Shown: in pieces, positions 12,471-23,476 of the stretch
Position numbering within the stretch: the first letter of the stretch is position 1
Layout: the number at the start of each line of letters is the position of its first letter
From: Sphaerolaimus hirsutus
Lineage: Eukaryota; Nematoda; Chromadorea; Monhysterida; Sphaerolaimidae
DNA: 64,000 nt
NCBI GenBank assembly: GCA_964036195.1
Contig: OZ038456.1
Location: 15,438,001-15,502,000 of the forward strand
Reading direction: 5' to 3'
Position numbers and translations under genes: made by a program
The notes under the pieces: model-generated
Databases searched by the model: none
Told to the model about the DNA's origin: nothing
What the model saw: only the letters and a program-made list of their open reading frames with translations

Positions 12471-13617
12471 CACCAATCAGCATAAAAAAATCGATTGAGT
12501 TGTGGGTATATAAAGGGGAACACAAAAGCAAAATCAGTATAATTTTATTGCGCGAAACAAATATTGGAGGAACATTATTGCGGTTGTGCCCCGTTCCAAA
12601 AACAAGGTTTTTTCATTGTAAAAACAGTCTACTGGATTGGATGCATAACTTTTATATAAAACTACCATGACCAAACAGAATAACGAACAAAATATTTTAG
12701 GTGAAAAATTTTTTCGTCACAATACATCGATTTTATAAGGAATGATCTAGCGCGTAGTTATGAGTTATGATGTCACTTTATTCATCAAAATATGGCAACA
12801 CTTTGACGCAATGGATGCGAACTGCACGCGGGTTACCTAAATTGATGAGACATTATTTGTGGGAATGCATTAGGTTAGAAGCAGCGGGCAGCCACGGTGC
12901 AAACGAGCTACCGTATTTCTTCGAAATACCTCCAGGGAGTTCATTTTTTCAGAGTGGAAATTTTGAGGGGGGGTGGTATTTCGAGGGGGTATTTTTTCGC
13001 CAGAAATTATCGTAAATATTGCAGTGAAGAAGGGGCTTTCACATACCCAAAACTGGTAATAAACGTCACCAAACGGGACGTATTGGTTTGTCGGGAAAGT
13101 TCGTGCCGTTTCAGGATCGTCGCCCATTGGATCGTCCTGGACGATCAGTGGGCATTCAGCCGGCGTATATAAGCTGGAATTTATCCAAGCACAAATTTTT
13201 ACCACAAAATTGATTACGTAAAAGTCGATGCAGTGCTGATTTATCTCTCAATAATGTTCAAAACTCAACGTGCACGATCCAGCGTTTCCGTGGTTTTCGA
13301 TTTTTCGATGAAATTTCAATGTAAAATCGACTGGAAACATAAAGTAGGAGATATGTATTATCATCCACTTTTATGTAATCAATTTCGCGGTAAACTTTTA
13401 TTTTTGAATTTTACGTTGAGCGGTAATTCCAGCTTATATACACCGACTCAAAACTCACAATCCGCGACCATCCAAGGGAAGACGGAACGAACTTTCCCGA
13501 CAGCCCAATATTAGAACATACAAACGTAGATAGCTATACAGACTAGTCTACGTATAGCTGTGATGAGATTTGGTTGGCCCCAATAAATACATAATGTATA
13601 CATTGTATACATGATGT

Positions 13618-13771
13618 ACCTCATTCAAGACAGCGGGTATTTCGAGGGGGGTCATTTTTCCTCAGCACGAAAACACCTGGAGGTATTTAGAGGGGGGGGG
13701 TTGAAATTAATTCAAGTTAATTCAAGGGGGTATTTCGAGGGGGGGGTAATTCAAGGGGTGTATTTCGAGGA
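13618..13771. repeat. G-run element copy (CCGTATTTC family)
   Basis: GGGTATTTCGAGGGGG units ending in GAGGAAATACGGTA. Confidence 0.5.
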
Positions 13772-13782
13772 AATACGGTAAA

Positions 13783-14064
13783 TTGCAAAAAAAATATTCA
13801 ATTCACGCTACAGCACGGCTGCCTCGCTGTGCGCATAAGGCGATAGCAATACAAATGTGCCTAAAAAAGCGAAAAGGCATAATTAAATATTTGATTGACA
13901 GTGTGTTGAAATCACCTGTTTATAACTGTAATACACGAGGTGTTAAGATGCATTCTAAAAATGAAAGATTTAAAGGAAAGGAACTGAGAGATTTATGTTT
14001 AAAAATAGAAGAAGATATAAAATATGAGATTCAATTATGGTTAAATCTTTCCAAGGATTTGTAA
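13783..14064 (+). CDS. Unrecognised ORF, 93 residues
   Basis: The second half is lysine- and glutamate-rich and looks helical (KGKELRDLCLKIEEDIKYEI). Its start lies at the end of a G-rich inverted-repeat element. No family recognised and no splice partners seen, so it may be chance or a transposon remnant. Confidence 0.18.
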   Translation: MQKKYSIHATARLPRCAHKAIAIQMCLKKRKGIIKYLIDSVLKSPVYNCNTRGVKMHSKNERFKGKELRDLCLKIEEDIKYEIQLWLNLSKDL

Positions 14065-14172
14065 GAGACATTTGATTTTTCTATGGGGAAGTATATAAAA
14101 AGATCTCTCTGAATATCCATTTCCGGCTGGCGTCAGTACCCAAATCACCCGAGAAAAACTCCTCCCGAATGG

Positions 14173-14336
14173 CCCCACACACGCTAGTTGACATCGACAC
14201 AAAATGTCAACTGGTTCCGTTCCTAATTCAAAGATTGCGTTTGAACGTCGTTCGTCCAATCGTCATCGGGAATCATTTGAATCGGGATCGGCACCAGTTG
14301 ACATTTGGTGTTGATGTGAACTAGCGTGTGTGGGCC
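14173..14336. mobile_element. CACACACTAGTTGAC-family MITE
   Basis: The ends CCCACACACGCTAGTTGACA and TGTGAACTAGCGTGTGTGGG are inverted. The interior repeats GTCAACTGGT in inverted form. Relatives occur at 28132, 31190, 33375, 34383, 49118 and 59546. Confidence 0.75.
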
Positions 14337-14607
14337 CAATAACCCCCTCAAAAAATTCTTACGAGAAAATAACTCCCATGTGGACGGCAACAAAATGAAA
14401 CAACAAAATCCGAGATGGACATTAATTTTACATTGTAATTTTCGGGCTAGGCCTAAATAGCATGTAAACCGCATAGCATCTGAACCCGGATAGCATGGAT
14501 TTCCCCCCGCTCAGCAGCTAGACCTGCTTGGCATCTATCGAGTGCCGGATGCCAAGCGGGCTGTGGCATAGATGCCAAACGGGCGGGTAGTTACATATTA
14601 TATATGT

Positions 14608-14855
14608 TATACTCGGTGTACATGATACTCTGCCGTAGCACTCATTTGTGTCTCACATTGGAAGCGTGCCAATGATGATAAAGCATGCGATTTTTGTATA
14701 GAAGATGAAAAAGTCATAGTTGTGAGTAAGTTAACGTATAGCGTTATAACAGCGTTGACTTTTCTCAACTTTGAAAGAAAATAGCATGCGAAATAATCTC
14801 GTTGGCACGTTTCCAGCGATACCACGCGTGCAGGGCGTAAAGTAACTGGAGTATA
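14608..14855 (+). mobile_element. TATACTCGG element, copy 1
   Basis: About 250 bases from TATACTCGGTGTACATGATA to GTAACTGGAGTATA. Clear copies lie at 35506-35755 and, reversed, at 40026-40273. The interior has GGAAGCGTGCCAATGAT and CCACGCGTGCAGGG. Confidence 0.75.
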
Positions 14856-15025
14856 CATAGATAACATTTTGCTTCTACAATGGAATAAGTACCTAATTAC
14901 GAAATTGTCACAAGATTTTATTCATTAAATAATGGTAGGATTCTGCGGATACTTTGCGGTCCACCGGGTATACCAAAAAAATCAATAGTAAGACACACAT
15001 AAATAGGAATTCAATTGTCAAATAT

Positions 15026-15351
15026 TAGTGATGGAAAAGCGCCATGGCGCTGGCGTCTGGTGCTAGCGCCAAAGCAAAAAGCGCCATGGCGCTCGGCGCT
15101 ATATTGCTGTAACGCCATTGGCGCTTGGCGCTGGGGTTTGGAAAATCGCCATGGCGCTTTTGGCGCTTGGCGCTATTTTTGCCTGGCGCCAGGAACTAAG
15201 CGCCTGGCGCTGGCGCTTGGCGCTGGCGCTTGGCGCTAGCGCCAGAGCAAAAATCGCCATGGCGCTTCTGGCGCTTGGTGCTGGGGTCCGGAAAAGCGCC
15301 ATGGCGCTTTTGGCGCTTGGCGCTAAAGTCCTGGCGCTTATTCCATCACAA
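15026..15351. mobile_element. GGCGCC-rich hAT-like MITE, second copy
   Basis: The left end is TAGTGATGGAAAAGCGCC and the right end TTATTCCATCACAA. The flanking 8-mers TCAAATAT and TCAAAAAT match at 7 of 8 positions. The interior is almost entirely GGCGCC/CCATGG palindromes. Long ORF readings inside are low complexity. Confidence 0.7.
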
Positions 15352-15827
15352 TCAAAAATACATAGAAAACAGTGGCTCGAAACAATAGCGTGGTAGCAGC
15401 GTCACAATTTAGCGGTAGTAGTGTCGCAGCTGCGGGGGGGGGGGGGTTCAGCCCGAGTAGCATGTACACCCACATGGCATCGAGACCGCATAGCATGTGC
15501 TGGCATGTAGCCTGCTCAGCACCTAGCATTGGATAGGTGCCAAGCGGGTTTAGATGCTAAGCGGGGGAAATCCATGCTATCCGGGTCCAGATGCTATGGG
15601 GTTTAGAGATGCCATGAGGCACAGACCCGCCTGGGACTGGCGCCTGCATATTTATGTCCTTGGTTGAAGCCTGAAACACAGCATATTTAGCACCACATAT
15701 TTATGCAGGAACTATATTCTGCTACTGTGTGCTTTGTTTTGTTATAACTGTCACATGCGCTCTTCCCAAAATCTAATTACCTCTGAAACTATTCTCTAAG
15801 TTTTCCATTGTGTTACTGTAAAGCATA

Positions 15828-15990
15828 GCTGTTAAAACGTATTTACGTTTACTCAAAAGTACGTATACTCGAGAACTGAGTAAATACGTTTACGTATACT
15901 TTGAAAATATACCTGTACTCGCTTTTACGTATACTTTTTGAAAGTACTCGAGTACAGAAAACGTATTTCAAATGTTCTTTTTAATAGGCT
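15828..15990. repeat. ACGT-rich element, one arm
   Basis: AGCTGTTAAAACGTATTTAC followed by AAAAGTACGTATACTCGAG, as in the left arm of the element at 21136. No matching right arm seen. Confidence 0.5.
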
Positions 15991-16421
15991 TTTTTCAAGG
16001 TGTTGATGAAAAAGGAGAGAAAAGCTCAAAAAATTTCTAAAAAAGAGAAAAAAGGAGAAAAGCTAAATCTTTTTCAAGGGATAGATGGGGAAAAGGGAGA
16101 AAAAGTGAAAAATCGGGGAAAAAGCTAAACATAGCTTAAAATGGCAAAAAAAACACATGAACTAGTGAATTTTAGTTTAAATGGTCAAAAAGGTACGAAA
16201 ATTAGTGATTTTGAGTGAAAACTGCAGCTACACATAGGACCAGTTTGTGTAGCTATCTACGTTTTCATGTCCAAATATATCCTGTTTGGACACATTTATA
16301 ACCTGTTTTGGGTACGAAAAAGCCTACTATTTACTACGATCCTTACGAAATAATACCCCCCTCCACAAATTATGCTGACGAAATAATAAACTCCCATGGG
16401 GGTATTTCGAGGTAATACGGT

Positions 16422-17207
16422 ATATGGGGAGTTTCATTCCAAAAACGCATATATCCACAATTTTCAAAAGTCGCATTTTAAAGTTTGACGATGGCCCGAC
16501 GGCGCTATGTTTGGGCGACAAAGCTTGCCGTGCACTTTTCAGATAGATCCGACATTTCTCTATAATTTTTGTAGCCTCAAATTTTGTTGGCCGGGAAATA
16601 TTTAGGGACTTATGTGAGATTTTGTAAGTCACCCAAAATTGGGAACAAATCTGAACATTTGAAATTAAATGTTAAATAACTTCTTAATGGTGCATCGTAG
16701 GCAAAAACGAATCACACCACTGCAAACCCCGTGTCTAAAAGTACCTATACCTAAATTTTCAGATCAATATATGCACGCATATTTGATTTATAGTGCAAAA
16801 TAGATTTGGTAATTCACGTATGCATTTTTGGAAATGAAACTTTTTTTTGTATGGGAATTCCGGTCAGCTCCCGCGGCCGCGCCGAAGCACGCGTGCATTT
16901 TTGGAAATGAAATTATTTTTTGGATATGTGCATTTTCGATATGAAACTCTGTCGGTCTGAGATGGATTTATAAATTTTCGATGTGAAAGTCCTGTTGTTC
17001 ATATGGGACTGGTCATGGATATATGAACTTTCGATGTGAAAATTGCGATTTTTTTGAAAATCGGTACCACTGTATCTCGGGAACGAACTGGACTATAACG
17101 CTGTTTTTTTCGAAAATGTGAAAAACTATACGTGGAGGTGAAATCCACGCTTAACTCGATTTTTCTGGATTTGTGAACTTTTGGAATGGAACTCCCCATA
17201 TAAGTCT
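16422..17207. mobile_element. Inverted-repeat element, GGAGTTTCATTCCAAAA family
   Basis: TATATGGGGAGTTTCATTCC at the left is mirrored by GGAATGGAACTCCCCATATA at the right. The right half has repeated GAAATGAAAC/TTTTGGA units that also occur, reversed, at 61410-61900. Confidence 0.65.
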
Positions 17208-17209
17208 AT

Positions 17210-18300
17210 ATATCCTAATACATGTCTTACTTATAAATGTGGTGAGTACGGTATTTTATCACAGTACGCAAATTGACAGTGATATCTATTCCCTCAAAAG
17301 TGAACAAATAGCCATAGGCAAATAGATATTTTAACATTTTGCGACAAGTCAACAAGGCACTATTTTCTCACTCATACTTGCACCCATGTGATGGCACTGT
17401 CACTCTGCGCTATACACTCAACTTCACTGATGGGAAATTCAAAGAATTGACATATTTAATTTTTCAACTAATTTTTTTTTGTTTTTGTTACGCTATGGGG
17501 AAATTATTTTCCAATTAAAAATTCATATCATACTTACCTAGGTAAATTTAAAACTGGAAAAATTAGAAATCTGACAAAGACGAAAACAAACATTTTGTAG
17601 AAGTTGTTTGAGCTTACTACAAAATTATAAGTTCAATCAAATACTGCAATTTGAGACAGGGGGATTATCTTCTAATTTATACATGCTCTGCTTTCTCTTA
17701 GGAAAGAAAAAATTTACCAGTATAATATTTACAAAAAAGGATTTCAAAATATTTATTCAAAAAATTAATTTTCAAAATTAAATACAAAATACAAAATGTT
17801 TTCACCACCCGTAGTAAATTTTTTCAATAGATCGCTAAAGGATAGTGAAAATGATGGTTGAAAACTGACGGCATGCATCATGCATGAATAATTTATGCAT
17901 GATTCTTTTCTTTTTTCGATTTGCCGCATTTAAATAAGCGGCTTTCAAGCGGAGGTTAAAAACAATCACATCGAAAATTGCATGCAGCAAGGAAAACATT
18001 GAACCTTGAAGATTGTAGTGTGGGCATGCCATTTTTCAATTATGAAAAACATTGAACCCGGAACTACATATCATTGGGGGTAGCTTAATCAACTGGATAT
18101 CATGAATCAATCCTATGTTGTTAAAACGCGTGAAAACACATTTGTGCTTTATGCATAACTACATTAATGTATTATTTTTGCCATTTTTTCGGTCTAGCAT
18201 TTTGCGAAATGATTTTTGCAAATATTTTTGGTCACCCTGTACATGAATGAAGGTAGACAAATGGCAAAAATGATATGTTAATCTAAACTGCTGTCGTGTC
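17210..18300. other. AT-rich stretch without a recognised gene
   Basis: I see no conserved coding pattern and no clear inverted repeats. The only palindromic spot is CATGCATCATGCATGAATAA near 17873. Confidence 0.5.
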
Positions 18301-18780
18301 AGGTTCGGCAGCATTTTTTATTTTTTTATCATTGCCATAGATCCAGCTGGGTGAGGTATCGGGAGCTTAAACTTGGGGCATATATAGGCATAACACCCCT
18401 CTACTATACGCCAGCGGTGGGAGCTGCGGCGACCCCCCAACGTGAGGGTCGCCGTAGACGACAAAATCTTTTTCGCGATTTTAGCTGCCCGCGACAAGTT
18501 CGGCAGCAGAACGGTACCATCCAGTACGCAGGCTATATATCCTGCTCTGGGAGGGGTATAGGTGTGAAATTTGGAGGGGTTGCAGTCAACACCCCCCACC
18601 TACTATACACCACGGCGCGTCCATCGGCAACCAACTTTAGATCGGATCTCCGATCATCAAAAAAATTTTTGACGCATATTTTTGTACGCGTCAAGTCCGG
18701 CACCCATAATTTTTTCATATTCGCATCAAGTTCTACATTGATCTTTTTATTATTTCATGTATTTCTAATTGTCATGGAGT
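18300..18780. repeat. GTTCGGCAGC / GTCCGGCAC repeat family
   Basis: Units carrying GACAAGTTCGGCAG, GTCAAGTCCGGCACC and GCGACCCCC recur at 19400-19870 and again at 62030-62530. They are spaced by poly-T and CACCCCC motifs. Function unknown. Confidence 0.5.
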
Positions 18781-18899
18781 CATAAAAATGATTTCAATAC
18801 TCAGTAAGCCTTTATATTCCCTGTTCAACGTCACCTAACATAAACCACTCCCAACCCCACCCCTCCCCACCCCATCCCCCCATGGAGTGTCAGATGAAA

Positions 18900-19232
18900 A
18901 ATTTACTTTATATCATTTTTTATGAGACACTAAAAACTTGGTTTACGGTGCCCTCCAGAGGAGGGTTAAAGCTTCCAAAGTGCGTAAATAACATGCCCCC
19001 GAAAATGCCCCCCGGAAGAATTTTGATGGGGGTAAATGCAAAAGTGTCAAAACCAGTCGATTTTTGTTCCTGCAATGACATCATTATGACATCATTGCAT
19101 TTACCCCCATCAAAATTCTTCAGCGGGGCATGTTTGGGGCAATTCTTTACGCACTTCAATAGCATTAAACCTCCCCGAGAGGGCACTGTAAACCAAGTTT
19201 TCAAGTGTCTTGTAAAAAATTGATGTAAAGTT
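18900..19232. mobile_element. Foldback MITE, about 330 bases
   Basis: The left arm has AAAACTTGGTTTACGGTGCC and the right arm its near reverse complement GGCACTGTAAACCAAGTTTT. Each arm is about 140 bases, including GGGGGTAAATGCAA and GTGCGTAAA. The two similar ORF readings on opposite strands are the hairpin seen from each side. Confidence 0.85.
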
Positions 19233-21135
19233 TGCTGTTCGATAAAAAAACGTATGGGGGGTCGGGGTGAGAAGGGGACGGGTGATGGGTCGAGTAGGGT
19301 TTAAACTAAATGGGCTTTTCGGGATCAGGATCGGAAATGTTTTTTTGAATTTTTATTATTCTAAAACCTTCAATCAAAGATTTGGTACCCGTTATGAATG
19401 CCTAACTTGAGCCGGACTGGCACAAAAATAGGTGCCGGACTTGACGCGGAAAAAAATTCGTGTCAAAATTTTTTTTGCTGTTCGGCGACCCACACTGTAG
19501 TGGGTCGCCGCACACTGTAGTGGGTCGCCGCACCCCACCCGGTGTCGTAAAGTAGGTGGGGGTGTTGACTACACGCCCACAAAATTTCAGCGTGCTACGC
19601 CCCCCACAGCTGGAATTATGGCATCCGCAGTGGGGGGTACCGTGTGGATGCCGCACTTGTCGCGGACAGCAAAAATTGCACAAATTTTTTTGGCATGTTC
19701 AGCGACCCACACTGTAGTGAGTCGCAGAAGCCCCCCTTGTTGGTGTATAGTAGGGGGTGCTACGCCTACATATTTACCACTTAAGTATGGGCTCCATACC
19801 TCGCACACAGCCGGAGATATAGCGCTGGTAATAACCCAAAAAATCGGTGCCGAACCTGAGGCGACAGCAGTTTAGTTATACACAACCTTATAGAATTCTA
19901 AATAAATACGATTTCCTTATAATGATTTCCTGAATAATGATTTCCTTTATTTATTTTTATTTGAGCTAAGATGTCAGAATTACCTATATTTTTGTGTATA
20001 TTCAGGGAAAAATTGTTGAAACTTCATGCCGATAACTAGCTGAAATTCAGAGAAACGAGTGAACTTGTTTTTGCTATAAACATGGACCATGGTAAATATC
20101 ACTCGCATGTAAAATTTGAATGCGATACACAAATATTTTGCATGCAAGCCAGCAGTTACATGAGACTAGGTAGTATTGAATAAATGTGAGAAAATAGAAT
20201 TAAAAGTTCTCAACTACTGCGGATATTTTTTATCAAAAGTATGGTCATAACCAGTGATGAAAACTGCGCCAGAACTTTGGCGCCAATACCGCTTTTCGGA
20301 ACCCAAGCGCCAGAGAAAAATAGCGCCAAGCACCAAGGCGCCTTTCCACCACTAGTCGCGAGAAGTCAACACGAATAAAAAACGACACTTCAATATCCGA
20401 GAAAATTGAAGCTGTCCATGCATATGAAAAGGGAACCAACCACAAAACAAATTGAGTGCCGACGGGAAACTACAAAACTCCTGGACAAAAATACTTCCGT
20501 CTTCAGTGGTTTGAGTCAAAGTGAAATTCGGTCACCACTATTGATGGAAAACGCCTCTAGGCATTTACGAGTGGGGGTTACAGTTGTCGGCGCCTTGCCA
20601 TTACTTTGTGCATGGGACAAACTTTCTGCTATTGGAATTTGTCGTGTTTAGGGCTCGCGGCAACGACCAAATTCAAAATTTTGCTCAAATAATCCCCCAT
20701 GACCACATTTGGCAACATATTTAAATTGGGGGGTGGGGTTAAATCAGCTTAAGCACTACCGAAAAGGGAACCCAAACAAAACAACAACCCCTTCCAAAAT
20801 GACATTTCCGAATTATAAAATCTATGGCGCCTTTCCATATCATGATCAACCCCACACGGAGTCCGCTTTGAAGAGTACAGCTGAATGCAAATGGATAACT
20901 CAAATTGCAATTAAACTCTAACTTTAATCGAATTCAAGGGCTGTTTTACTGTGTGTTGTTCGTGATAAAACTTCTGATGTCAGGTAATTCAATTTTAGGT
21001 ATAGTTGGATTTTTCTACCACAAGAATTGTCAAAGCATAGGCAATGCAAATTTGTGTAGTTTACTTATTGTCATGCTGAAGTCTTATGTACAAAAAGTTA
21101 TGAATTAAGATTAGGTAGCAACACGCTCTAATATT

Positions 21136-21661
21136 CATAGTTGTTAAAACGTATTTACGTTTACTCGATAAATACGGATATTCGAGTAATGCGTAAATAC
21201 GTTTACGTTTCCTCCCGAACCAAATACCGGTACTCAATTACCCGCGTACTTCCAAAAAGTACGCGAGTACAGAAAACGTATTTCAAACCGGCTTTTTTAG
21301 GCTTTTCAAGGCATAAAAGGAGAAGAGAATTGCTGAAAATAGGGACAAAATATCCAAAATAGCATAATAATAGGAAAACACATTCAACTTGTGAATTTGA
21401 TGGTGTAAAAGTTCGAAAATTAGTGATTCTGAGCGAAAATGGATGCAAAATTTCCCTTTTGCCCACTTTTACGTTTTCCGGAGACAAATGTAATTTACTC
21501 ATGTTTACTCACAAGTAACAGTAAAAAATAGATACTTTACGTTTTCTGTACTCACCTGTGAGAAAAAATAAATACTTTACGTTTTCTGTACTCACCTGTG
21601 AGTCAAAATAAATACTTTTACGTTTACTTTTGAAAAAGTTCCGTACTTTTAACAACTCTTG
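21136..21661. mobile_element. hAT-like ACGT-rich element with 8-bp duplication
   Basis: The ends are CATAGTTGTTAAAACG and TTTTAACAACTCTTG. The direct 8-mer CTAATATT flanks it (21128-21135 and 21662-21669). The interior is rich in ACGTTT and ends with a short tandem of CTGTACTCACCTGTGAG. Confidence 0.8.
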
Positions 21662-21980
21662 CTAATATTCGCCTATGGCCAGTTCGGCATGAAAAATATA
21701 AAATACGGCATATAAATATTTATGAATTTGAAATAACCCACTTTTGAGGGTTCTCACACTACCTACGTTTTAGTGCTATTTTTGAGCACGTCTTTATAGT
21801 GAATTTTTGATCGTATTTAAGTTTGTTATGGTGTGAATCAGTGGGGATTAGCATTGAAAAAATCTCTCGGAGATTTATATTTAAAAAATTTCAGAAAATT
21901 TAAGATTATCTGAGATTTATATTTTTCCATGATTTTCCAGAGAGATTTTATTATATTTTCTTCTGATTGATAAAATCTCT

Positions 21981-22066
21981 GTATTTTTGCCCATTTTCAC
22001 CTTCAAATTCACTAGTTCATGTGTATTTTTGCCCATTTTCACCTTCAAATTCACTAGTTCATGTGT
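21981..22066. repeat. Tandem duplication, 42-base unit, two copies
   Basis: GTATTTTTGCCCATTTTCAC and the bases after it recur at 22023. The unit belongs to the AAATTCACTAGTTCATGTG end of the GATAGATAGCTGGG family. Confidence 0.7.
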
Positions 22067-23008
22067 TTTTTTACCAATTTTCATCTATTTTTAACTATTT
22101 ATATATTTGCTTATATAACCATGTTGGCAATTTTACCTCTGTGTAGTTTTTCCTCCCCTTTTTCTGTTCTATGGCATGAAAGAGCCAATAAAAAGTTATT
22201 TGAGTTGAGTTGACAGCATGCTTTGGAAATATAGTTACCAAATTTTGGCGAAAAAGACATCCGAAAAGTTCTGTGGGGATCATCACATGTGAAAGTAATG
22301 TATTCCGCTATGAGGAAAAATGTGCCTAAACCATATATTTTGTTCATTATTCAGATACTAAAAAAATACATGAAAGTGTACCGTCAGTAGAATTGAAATC
22401 GGCTGTTATCATATGAAATTGTGAATGAAAAGGTTAAACAACACATAATGTGCTTAATATCTACTTTCAATAGTTCAAACACCTTGAAATATTGATTAAA
22501 TCATACCTACTTTAAGCTGAGAGATTTTATGAGATTTTTTTTAACTGCAACAGATTTTCTCAGAGATTTAATGATATTTTCGAAAATGACCCAAGAGATT
22601 TAATTATATATTTTTTCTTCAGAGATTTTCTGAGATAATATTTAATTATATTTTCTCAAAATCGGTCGTTTTTTCAATACTACTGGGGATGGGCATGGCA
22701 CTTACAACTAGGTAAATTAAACTACTCTTAACGATTCCTATATCCAAGTTACAAGAAACCTACTATTGCAAACTCATATTAGGTAACATTTTTAAACATT
22801 ATTTCGAGACTTCTGTTGTAAAGCAGTTTTATATGTAACTGTAAACCACATACAGTAAAAAGAACCAGTACGGTTTCGTAATTTATTCTATTCTAGAGGT
22901 AAACATTTGGTATTTATATAACACAGTTATCGAATTTGAAATTAAATGGGGCCAGTCCCAGCACTTTAAAAAAAATATATACTGTCAAATTCAGTGGTAT
23001 GATTTGAT

Positions 23009-23014
23009 TTTATT
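23009..23014 (-). terminator. Possible poly(A) signal of B3GLCT
   Basis: AATAAA on the minus strand, about 260 bases past the stop codon. Position is reasonable for a short 3' UTR, but the region is AT-rich and such hexamers occur by chance. Confidence 0.4.
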
Positions 23015-23275
23015 CTCTTAAAATATTATTAATCTTTTTATCGGTATTCTCGTGAAATCTCGTGAAATTCTCGTGAAATTTTACAGCGTGCATTACTGAC
23101 CCCATAAGAACATGTTGCTTGCATCTAATCGTTAATTATAAATGAATAAATACACGAAGCGCAAATAAAAAATGTACAGAAATGCTAAATCAGGCTGCTA
23201 AGATCGGGATGGAATAAAATCACACAATAAAAAATAAAATCAAAAACAAATATCATGAAGTAAACCAAGAAAACC

Positions 23276-23476
23276 TCACAGCTCAGATTTCAAGCTATCA
23301 CCACCAGCATCGTTATCAGAATTAGAATGCGATCCTTCCCCACTTTGATCTGAATCCTCCGAATGTATTTTGAGCCACTTGTTAAACACCTCAGTTGGGT
23401 CGATTTCCCAGTGCTTGTGAAACGACACGGGTGGCATACGGGACAGATATGTTGTCGTGTAGTCGGGCGGGCGCGC
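23276..23476 (-). CDS. B3GLCT: B3GLCT terminal exon, KSEL end
   Basis: Residues 457-522 plus TGA. RMPPVSFHKHWEIDPTEVF aligns with human VPISFHKHWNIDPVKVY. A Ser/Asp/Gly-rich insertion and the C-terminal KSEL follow. The acceptor is ATACCCAG, phase 0. Confidence 0.96.
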   Translation of the reverse strand, partial: ARPPDYTTTYLSRMPPVSFHKHWEIDPTEVFNKWLKIHSEDSDQSGEGSHSNSDNDAGGDSLKSEL

